Source: Agapanthus africanus | Taxonomy: Eukaryota > Streptophyta > Magnoliopsida > Asparagales > Amaryllidaceae | Length of the DNA stretch: 64,000 bases | Reading direction: 5' to 3' | NCBI GenBank assembly: GCA_030015575.1 | Contig: CM057339.1 | Span: 695,280,761-695,344,760, forward strand | Shown: positions 9,443-18,551 of the stretch, piece after piece | Numbering within the stretch: position 1 is the stretch's first letter | Layout: each line of letters starts with the position of its first letter | Made by a program: the position numbers and the translations under genes | Notes under the pieces: generated by a model | Database searches by the model: none | Told to the model about the DNA's origin: nothing | The model's input: the letters and a program-made list of their open reading frames with translations, nothing else

Positions 9443-12073
9443 GGTCGCTACCTGGAGAGAGAGAAGAAAACACTTTAGTGTGCGCTCTTGCAAGATTAGA
9501 CTGGTTATTATCTTATATAATTAGGATGGCTCCCACTGTTTTTATCAAATCTTCCTTCAAATCTAAAAGGTAAGATTAACAGGGATTAATTATACCCTAT
9601 AAGTTCGCCAATCGGTCAATTAGGCAGGTGTTGGTACTCCGAGGGAGTCTTCCCGTGCTTTCGCATGGAACTAATGAAATAACCTCGTTTCCGCAGGGGT
9701 ATAGCACCGTTAACACCTTTCTTAGACACCAAATGGATTAGGTAATTGTAAACTGGAAAACTCTCCCAGGAGTAACACTTACTTGCAATGGGTATCGGGA
9801 TCCAACTATCATGTAGAAGGTATGTAATCTCATTGCAAATTTCAACACTTGAAATTCTTGATATCTGATTTTACCCCCATGCGGTTTATGACCTTCACAA
9901 GGTCAACAAACCATAAACCGCAAGTCAAGTTCAACCCGTCATTTCATGATTGAATTAAACCCACCCGCACGACCCTTGACAAGGTCAACATGGCCATATG
10001 ACTACCCTAATCGAATCGCATCAACATGTGGCAGAAAAACACTAATCAGCTACCGAACACTATGCCTTGACAAGGTTAACAAACGCAGCACGAATACTAA
10101 ATAGTATCTATCTGAAATGACGGAGGGCTACGACCGGTTTTAAACAAAACCATTAGCGTAATGAACTTGATATTGTTGTAGAATCTAGTGATTTGAAAAG
10201 GAGTGGTTTAAGCCCCGCTTTAAAATCGAGTAGTTTTCAAAAAAAAAACTGAGTGGGTTGTAGCATATGCTAGTTTTGCTAAAGAGCTCATTCCTGATGA
10301 AGGGATCTAAGCTCTTTCCTCATCGAATGAGGTACGGGATATTCATAATGGAATACCGCTATGCAAAGCAAGAACTAGAGCAACCTTTTTGAAAAAATTG
10401 ATTCTACAACATCTTTTAGGTTTCTTTTCATTAATCTTATTAATGACGTCCCATCATTTATGTTTCCTAAACATCACAGAAGTGCAACAGGGATCGGGGT
10501 TTTCACCGTAAGGTTACTTAACTTACGGCATGGCGGGGTCAGGACTAGTGCGGATGCAAAACATATATAGTGTCTACTAATATATCATATATATAAGTAG
10601 CACTCGTCTTACGCAGTTATATGATTACATCACAGAAACAGAAGAAGCATATTTATGAACTATAGGATATACTAGGAGGCCCGTGTTTTAGATTAAGCCA
10701 GTAATGAAAAACACGGATTCCATGGTCTTGATGAGTAGCCAAGCCCACACCTCTTGACCTCTACTAGAGCTGCACACAACCCTGCCAATTCTAGAGTTAG
10801 GCGACCGGTCTCGACTCCTCGATATGGCCTCCTACTGGACTCTAGAACCCGGTTACTTGTGCTCCCCGTCTTGGGTCTATCCTAATGCGGAAAAGTAAAT
10901 AATATACAACAAATGGAGACAACAACCTCAACCCGAAAGTGTCCCAATAAAAGAATATTACATACAAATATTTACATGAATGAAAATTGAAAAACTCTCA
11001 ACTCACATAATACCCCCCTGCTATGCAATCATGACGATACAATATAACATATCAATAGTAACACAATAACATCACAAGTCATCAATGTAAGTAAATATGT
11101 GTATCCGTAATGTCGTTGATGTATAGAAACGAGATCGGGGATACTTCCACATATTACATTTAAAGTCGCAGAAAAGAAATGAAAACTACAATAATTAGAA
11201 TCCGCATCATCTTCAGACATCATAAACCCAGATTATCAGATATTCCGAATTTCATGTCTAACCCTATAAACTTTGCATTTAAGTCTCGAATTGAAAAAAC
11301 TTTTCAAAAATAAAGTCGGGCAATTCAACAAGATTCCCGATTAACTGATCGAATGCTCGTCGGGAACTTTAGTAGATGGTCGCACCCCCGGGGCCGTCAA
11401 CGAAGTGCACTTGGGTGGAACACCGTGGCCGTGATCACCCGAGTGGTTGCTTTTGGCCATGGGGTTCTCTTATACTCACTTGGTCGGGGCTATGGGGCAT
11501 GGTTGTCTAGTAGTGTCTCCCGGCGAGTATTCGCGTGCGATACGAGATTACGACGGAGTTTCGATCCAAATCCAAACTCCATGGTAATCCATCATTTGAG
11601 ACTAAAATGCAAGATTTACATTTTCTTAACTAGTTTTTGCAAAACTAATCAGTGTGGATTCTAAAAATTGTATCACATATCCAAAACTATCTAGATGATG
11701 TTAAACATTTCGATCGATATTTCAAACACCACCAATTCACATAGACCTCAACCACTTGAGTCTCATTAAAACTTTCCAGTAAACAAAAAATGACAACATG
11801 AAGCAGCAGATGAAGAACAAGCCCCTAACTCATCAAGTCGGCGGTGGAACCACGGCCAAGACTTGGTCTAGGCGGCAGTTCCGCGACCACTTAGAGGAAT
11901 TAGGTGCTCATTTTTCTTGGGCCTCCATAGTTTTACCTGCATGATTTTCTGAATATTTTTAATTCTGAAAACATCAACTTTTGAAAAATAGACAGAAACT
12001 AGCCAAAATCGGGATCTAAAACATCGATATAACACTTTAACGTCGTCTAGACTTCGCCTAAGCCCATACCTTG
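9443..12073 (-). other. Element C: long 5' leader
   Basis: About 2.6 kb between primer-binding site and ATG with no convincing coding sequence. Reading on the minus strand it has: a decayed GGAACC hairpin (11843-11884); the conserved leader block near 11350-11600; one copy of the CTTTAGC-type block near 10280-10380 that is duplicated in A, F, G and E; three TTGTTGACCTTGTCAAGG repeats (10082-10065, 9991-9974, 9909-9892); and a pyrimidine tract ending in AG at 9449-9448, seven bases before ATG. Confidence 0.75.
9892..10082 (-). repeat. Element C: triple leader repeat (three hairpins)
   Basis: Three copies of TTGTTGACCTTGTCAAGG (with one or two changes each) are spaced about 90 bases apart at 10065-10082, 9974-9991 and 9892-9909. 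The flanks can pair in part. The same three-fold arrangement is present in A, F, G, E and B1, with family-specific loop sequence. Confidence 0.8.
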
Positions 12074-12085
12074 GCTCTGATACCA
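12074..12085 (-). other. Element C: primer-binding site
   Basis: The minus strand reads TGGTATCAGAGC, complementary to the 3' end of plant initiator methionine tRNA, directly next to the LTR end at 12086. Confidence 0.9.
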
Positions 12086-12792
12086 TGAAAGTATGTCTTA
12101 GCACCTCTACTAGGTTTATATGAGTATCAAGTATACAATTTTAAAAATCTAGAGGTCTAAGAATACTAAACAAGAATTGAACTAGAGAATTAGGGTTTCA
12201 TAATAAGCAAACAAGATTCTAAACTAAGTGAAGAGAGTCTACAACCTTCGTAGTCTAGTCCTTCACTTCTAAAGCTCCAAGTAGTAGTCCATAGAACTCT
12301 TCTTTCACTCCAATTGATGAAAGGATCGTGCTTGCTTGTTGTCTTCGTCGCCGAAGATGATCCACCTTGAAGTCTCTCTCACTCATGCTCTCACTTCACT
12401 AATGAAGGTATTAGTGAAGTTAACAACCTAAACTAATGGGTTAGAATAGTGTAGGTTGATGAAATAGGAGATTTGCTCACTAAAATATTTTCTCTTTTCT
12501 TTTCTCAACTCAAGAAAAATCTAGAGAGAAGTTGAAGACGGAGATGAACTTGGATGAGTTTTGAACCATGAACCAATAAGATGAGAATGAGATTGATAAT
12601 GATAAATATCAATGAATAAATCCAAAAAAGAAGAGGTGGGTCATGGCTTCTCAAGGCTTCTACAAGCTACTCAAGGAAATGTCTCATTTTCTTTTCTTTT
12701 AATTCATTAATCAAACCATTATCTTCTCATCTTTAACCTCATATTTGATTCTCATACATCCTAGTTCTATGTATCATCTACCATGACACATA

Positions 12793-12793
<1 letters not shown>

Positions 12794-12868
<75 letters not shown>
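12794..12868. repeat. (TA)n/(CA)n microsatellite in LTR of C
   Basis: A run of TA dinucleotides, a short run of CA, then TA again. Simple repeat. Confidence 0.95.
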
Positions 12869-12939
12869 AACAGAAGAAAATCTTACGTGAGCTAAATATT
12901 AGTTAATATATATATATATATATATATCAAATATATCAA

Positions 12940-13140
12940 AATATTAAAACAACGCTTGATTTAATAATCCGGTTATATCGTATATAACCGACTAATATCG
13001 TATATATGTATATCAAAAGATTAAATCAACACTTGATTCAATTATTCGGTTATATCACATATAACCTGCTAATATTCAATATTAGATATTAAATCAACAC
13101 TTGATTCAATAATCCGGTCATATCATATATAACTGGCCAA
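12940..13140. repeat. Tandem palindromic units in LTR of C
   Basis: Three units of about 65-70 bp each hold two palindromes: AATCAACACTTGATT-type and GGTTATATCATATATAACC-type. A fourth unit lies past the A insertion at 23588-23640. In D, 1785-1925 holds two units. Confidence 0.8.
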
Positions 13141-13146
13141 TATCAA

Positions 13147-13208
13147 ATATATATTAACATATATATATATATTTATATATATATATATTTATATATATAT
13201 ATATATAT
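13147..13208. repeat. TA-rich microsatellite, insertion site of A
   Basis: Nearly pure TA/TTTA repeat. Element A inserted at its right end, and TA repeat continues at 23571. Confidence 0.9.
13204..13208. repeat. Target-site duplication of A (left copy)
   Basis: TATAT here and at 23571-23575. It fits the 5-bp duplication of copia integration, but lies in a TA repeat, so on its own it is weak; the split and rejoined C LTR is the stronger evidence. Confidence 0.7.
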
Positions 13209-15427
13209 TGTTAGTTATATGTATGCCCTAGAGGCCATTACTGTACATAGGATGTATATTGTAGTGGATGCTGGGACATATATAGGGAGGACTTTCTTGC
13301 TCGACATGATAGTATGCTATCTGGTTGATCTTTACCTTAACGTGTATATTGCTTGTCTCTCTGTTACATGTTGGTAAAGCCCTTAGGATGTGTACTTGAC
13401 TACCTGGACTATGATGCGGATCATACTAGTGGGGACATGGTAGTCCATAAGTACATCCTTCAAAGTCCCTAGTCGTGGGTGTATCGAGACGGGGCATCGA
13501 TATACCAGAGTAGACTAGCGTGTACCCTCTCGACCCATACAGATGGGCGATGGATGATCCCATATCCATCGGTGTTTGACATCAGAGATGATATACGGGT
13601 GCTCGGTAGAGACTGGGTACACTGGACGGACTCGCCGAGAACTCCCAGATGGTATTATACCTCACGTCAGATGGCAGTTCTCTGGTGACACTGGTACAGA
13701 GTAGTCTGTTGACCCGAGATCGTCATAGAGTCTTGTGTGGTTCCCACTGTGCTTTGATTTCCATCTTACCACGTCCAAGAGGGCGTGCAAAACGGTGGTT
13801 TTTGGGTACAGTCCCGAGTCACATGGAGGCAATGAGCGATAGGAGGGGATTCGTCTCTCCCGGTATAGGGAGTTGATGTTGCGCTGTGTTCGATTGGCTA
13901 TAACAGGAAGTCCCTGGCCAGGGCTGATCAGAGAATTGCTGGTAAGTGTTACCAGTAGTTTCTCGACCCGTTATGAGCCTCATATCGACACGACTTATCG
14001 AGCTATTGGGGTCTGACGTTTACCACCCCTAGGCAAGATATGCGACATATCAGACGATCAGACCGGACTGTACGGTATTGTTACTGGTTGGATTCACAGG
14101 AGTGTGAGCGGGCTTGCTCGTCGATCTTCTGATCGCCCAATACCCGGGTGGCCGTTACGTTTAGCAGACCGCTTGCGGCTTGTGGGTGTTTGATATGATC
14201 ATCATCTGCTGCCGGCGTATTGACGAGTCTTTAGAGTCCTACACAGAGGTTTCCTGGCTCAAGCGAAACGAAATAGGAGCGCATATGAGATATGTGCGGG
14301 ACCGAGAATAATGCGTGTAGGTGATACCGTATTTCATTCTCGCGGTCAATGTGTCGAATGGTTGTATGCGATATAACCTAGTTATCGATTCAAGCGTTGA
14401 TTCGATAAGCCGATACATTGTATACTAGTCGGTTGTGTGCGGCATGACCGGATCATTGAATCAAGTGTTGATTTAATGATTTAATGCATATTTATATATT
14501 TGATATATTACTTTGCATCAACTAGTATCGGTTTACTTAAGATGGATTTTCTCACTCGGTTGTACACATTGTATATGTGATATACTTTTGTGCACTTGAT
14601 TGTATCATGATTGATGATACATGTTTGCTAGGGTTTTTGTGTAAAGATCATACCATGGTTACATGTTAATGGTTAGGGTTTTGTATTATTCACTTATTTA
14701 TTTATCCATTTCATTTTGGGAAATAAGTGGAAAAGAGAAAAGAATGGTGGCTTTATTTATTGTTTAGTTGAAACTTCATGAAGCTTTGACCTTGACCACC
14801 ATTCTTATCTCATCCTTAACCTTAACCATCCATTTAACCTTGGTCAATTCTCTACACATAACCATGGTTAGATTATGATAAGTTTTGATTTTTCTTTTCA
14901 TTTTTGAATAACTTATCATAACAATATTCTTCTTCTTCTTCGTTTGTTCAAGTGAAGAAAGCAAGGTCCATCAATGGTGATTGATGGAAATGAGTGAGAA
15001 ATACAAATCTAAAGTCTACCCACTTCCTATTTCTTCATCCTCTACCTCTTGCCAAGTAGTAGAGTGTGTTTACTTCATAAGTTTCTTGACTTGATGAAGT
15101 CGGAGCTTGATTTAGCGATGCCTCGACGTAGATCATCTTCGGCATGGACATCGACGACCTAGCTCGCTTATTCTTCGACGAAGCCGACGCTAGAGCCCGG
15201 GAGTTCACTTGGACAGCGAAGGCACTTCGTTGCGGAGCTATGGAGGTGGACAAACGGATCTACAAAGGTTGTAATTCCGTATTCCCTTAGTTAATTGTTA
15301 ACTAGTTATCTTTTCGCCTAGAAATCTAGCAAACGATCCGTAGTCGGGTCTCTCGGCACATAGATTTTTTGAAATTGGCATGTTCGATGCCTTGTGAGAC
15401 CTCACTAGAGTGCCTAGGAACCCTACA
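13209..15427 (+). repeat. Element A: 5' LTR
   Basis: It starts TGTTAGTTATATGTATGCCC and ends GAACCCTACA, followed directly by the primer-binding site. ORFs inside it (such as 13479-13688 and 13649-13876) recur in F because the LTRs are homologous; they do not look like genes. A palindromic TTGATT repeat lies near 14388-14480. Confidence 0.95.
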
Positions 15428-15428
15428 G

Positions 15429-15440
15429 TGGTATCAGAGC
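15429..15440 (+). other. Element A: primer-binding site
   Basis: TGGTATCAGAGC one base after the LTR end; complementary to plant initiator methionine tRNA. Confidence 0.95.
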
Positions 15441-15984
15441 CTAGCTTGAGCCTTAGGCGAAGTCTAGACGGATTTTGAACTCCGAACGAACCCGAAATCC
15501 TAACACACCCATGCTCTCTGTCCAATTTTCAAAAACAGGGATTTTTCTGTATTAAAAATATTCAGAAAAACATGTAGGAAAATCTAAGAGTAGCTGTGCA
15601 ATTCGTAGCCCTAATTCAATTAAAGCGCCGCGCTTCCGCGGCCTGTTTGTCGTTTTCTGAGGTGACGTTTACACAGTAACTCCTATTTAACTGTGCTTGT
15701 TTTCCTGGGTATTTTTGATATTTTTTCAAGAGTTGAATTTTCTGGAGTTGTTTTGGGGATTCGGTGTTTCGATCGGAGTATCAGATTTTGTCTATGTGGC
15801 TTTCCGGATAAATTTTAGAATAAGTTAAAAAGTTCGACCGGATATAAATACCCAATTTTTCCCCTGTCGGGAAATTTCCAAGTGTTGGATTTTTCCGAAG
15901 TTTAACGACGTTCTAAGTAGTGCAAGTAACTCGATGGACCCTCTAGAAGACAACAAACCTTAACTCGATTATGTGACCGTCTTG

Positions 15985-16016
15985 AACTGCCCTTTGAACC
16001 TTCGGGTTTGGGGCAG
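15985..16016 (+). other. Element A: leader hairpin with TTCG loop
   Basis: ACTGCCC pairs with GGGCAGT, and inside it AACC pairs with GGTT around TTCG. A C(UUCG)G tetraloop is known to be very stable in RNA. F has the same hairpin at about 34422-34456. Confidence 0.6.
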
Positions 16017-17517
16017 TACGGCGTGCCACATGTGAGGCGTTGGCTTGACCCTTCTACGGCTGGACCGTTGGTACCGAGGCACGAACGGAATGTTGTTATA
16101 CTTGTTTCATGTGTTGATCAGTTTCGGGAAAACTTGGGTGTTCGATTGTTCGATCGGAAAGTTTAACATTTTCTATTTATCCGGAATGGGATACAATAAT
16201 TGGAATTCACAATAGTTATGAGATAACTGGATGAATGTTATAAACATGGCAATTTAGTCTCACTTGATCGGTTGCCACGGAATTTTGATGTGATCAAAAG
16301 TCCGTCGCAATCACGTAGCGTACGCGGATACTCGCCGGGTAAACTTAATAGACAGCCTCACTCCATAGCCCCGACCAAGTGACTGTAGGAGAACCCCGTC
16401 GCCGAAAGCATCCGTCCGGGTGCTCGCGGTAGCGGTGTTCCGCCTTGGTGCACTTCGTCGACGGTATCAGGGGTGCGGCCGCCTACTGAAGTTTGCGACG
16501 AGTATTCGAACAGACTGTCGGGAATCTTGTTGAATTGCCCGACTTGATATTGAAAAGTGTTTTCGATTTTGAGACTAAAATGCGGAGTTTATAATTGTTA
16601 GGCATGCGATGTCTAAGTAATTCATTTGGTCAGGCATGCGATGTCTGAGGTGATTGCGGATTCCAACTGTTGTAGTTTTACACTTTCTTTTCTGTGACCG
16701 TAAGTGTAATATGTGATATCGCCGGTTTCGTTGCTATATGTCAACGACAATTGGGATGCGCATATTTACTTACGTTGATGACATGTGATGTTATGTGTTG
16801 CTGGATATGTTATATTGGATCGTCGTGTTTGAATAGCCGGGGGTTTTTATGTGAGATGAGTGTTTTTCATTTTCATTCATGTAAAAACTTGTATGTAATA
16901 TTCTTTTATTGGGGCGCTTCCAGGTTGCGGAAGTTGTCACCATTTGTATATTATTTACTTTTCTGCACTAGGATAGACCCAAGGAGGAGGGCACAAGTAA
17001 CCGGGTTCTGGGGTCCAGTGGGAGACCAACTCGAGGAGTCGAGTCCGGGTCTCCTAACTCTAGAATTGGTAGGGTTGCTTGCCGCTCTCGTAGGGGTCTA
17101 GGGGTGTGGGTTTGGCTATTCATCACGACCGTGGAATCCGTGTTCTATACTGGCTCGAATTGAAAACACGGACGTCCTACTATATCCAATATTTCATATG
17201 TTTCTTCTGCTGTGATATCTGTGATGTGATCATGTGATGTTCTGTGATAGATAAAGTATATAGTATATATGATATATTATATAGACGTTACTTATGTTTT
17301 ACACCCGCGCTAGCCCTGCCCCGCTCTGCCGTTAGTTACCTAATCTAACGGTGCACGAGGGGACATCGAGGCGAATGCGGATGGCATAAGTATACGTCGT
17401 ATTTATCTGTGATGTTTAGGTAATTTAAATGATGGGACTTCATTAATATGATTAATGAAATAAAAGAAACCTAAGATGTTGTAGAATCGAATTTCAAAAT
17501 AAAAACAGGTACCTACA

Positions 17518-17765
17518 GTTCTTGCTTTGCACAGAGGTATATATGATATATCCTGCACCTTATTCGATAAGGAAAGGACCGAGATCCCTTCACCGGGAGT
17601 GACTCCTTTAGCAATAGCTGGCAGATGCTACACACTCGGTTTGTCTTTTGATAGCTTTTAAGAGTTCTTCTTTGCACAGTGATATATGTGATATATCCCG
17701 CACCTCATTCGACGAGGAAAGGACCGACGATCCCTTCACCGGGAGTGACTCCTTTAGCAAAACTA
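17518..17765 (+). repeat. Element A: duplicated leader block
   Basis: Two copies of a block share TTGCACAG, GATATATCC, GCACC, ATTCGA, GAGGAAAG, CCCTTCACCGGGAGTGACTC and CTTTAGCAA in the same order. The two copies start about 150 bases apart. F, G and E carry the same duplication, C shows one copy, B1 shows none. Confidence 0.75.
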
Positions 17766-17904
17766 GAAAAGCCTCAAAAGCACTCCATTTTAAAATCATT
17801 TGATTCTACAACGATATCAAGTTCATTACGAAATAGGTTTTCAGAAAAACCTGTCGTAGCCCTCCGTCATTTCAGATAAGTACTAGTTAGTATTCGTGCT
17901 GCGG

Positions 17905-18101
17905 TTGTTTGGCATGCGTCAAGGCGTAGTGTACAGTAGCTAACTAGTGCTTATCTGCTAGCATATGATGCGATTGGATTAGGGTATTCGTACGGCGTTG
18001 TTTGGCATGCGTCAAGGGTCATGCGGGTGGGTTTACTTAAATCAGGAAATGACGGGTTGAACTTGACTAGCAGACTATGGGTTGTTTGGCATGCGTCAAG
18101 G
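17905..18101 (+). repeat. Element A: triple leader repeat with GCATGC loop
   Basis: TTGTTTGGCATGCGTCAAGG occurs three times, identical, at 17905-17924, 17998-18017 and 18082-18101. At least the first and third sit between short arms that can pair (CTGCG/CGTAG with a wobble; CTATG/CATAG). F has TTGTTGACCTTGTCAAGG at the same three places, so all three copies differ from F in the same way. The GCATGC palindrome in a loop could let two RNAs pair. Confidence 0.85.
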
Positions 18102-18551
18102 TCATAGCGAGCTAGGGGCAGAATATTATCGGGAATTTCAAGTGTTGAAATTTGCAATGAGATTGCATACCTTCTATGAGATAGTTGGATCCCAATACCC
18201 GCTGCGAGTAAGAGTTACTCCTGGGAGAGTTTTATACATTACAATTAGCCGATCAAGTAGGTGTCTAGAAAGGTGTCAACGGGGTTACGCCTCTGGGAAA
18301 ATGAGGTTTACATTAATTAGGTTCGTGCGAAAGCACGGGGGACCTCCCTCAAAGTACCGACACTGGCCTGGCTGAAAGATTGGCGAACTTGTAGTGTGTA
18401 ATTAATCCCGGCTAGTCTTTCCTTTTAGGGTTTGAAGGAAGATTTGATAAAAAGCAGTGGGAGCCATCCTGATTAGATAAAATAATAACCAATCTATTCT
18501 TGCAAGAGCGCACGCTGAGTGTTTTCTTCTCTCTCTCTCCTGGTAGCGACC

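Larger units (their letters stand above)
12086..13208 (-). repeat. Element C: 5' LTR, part nearest the primer-binding site
   Basis: It aligns with 906 to about 1880 of the D LTR (for example the shared GAACTAGAGAATTAGGGTTT). It is cut at 13208 by element A and resumes at 23576. It contains AT-rich microsatellites and a tandem array of palindromic units at 12950-13140. Confidence 0.9.
15441..18551 (+). other. Element A: long 5' leader
   Basis: About 3.1 kb with no convincing coding sequence. In order: a short GCCGCG/CGCGGC hairpin with CTTC loop (15627-15642); a hairpin capped by C(TTCG)G (about 15985-16016); the block conserved in D, C, F and G (about 16260-16520); two GGCATGCGATGTCT repeats (near 16600 and 16634); a duplicated block of about 150 bp (17518-17625, 17672-17765); three TTGTTTGGCATGCGTCAAGG repeats; and a pyrimidine tract plus AG (18522-18546) just before ATG. 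Confidence 0.8.

Noticed and set aside
12794..13208. TA-rich tracts as an origin or matrix-attachment site
   Set aside because: Simple repeats inside an LTR explain them; no further support.
13479..13876. Short ORFs repeated in A, F and G (69 and 75 codons) as possible conserved small proteins
   Set aside because: They lie inside LTRs and recur only because LTRs are homologous; no known motif and no ribosome or start context that sets them apart.
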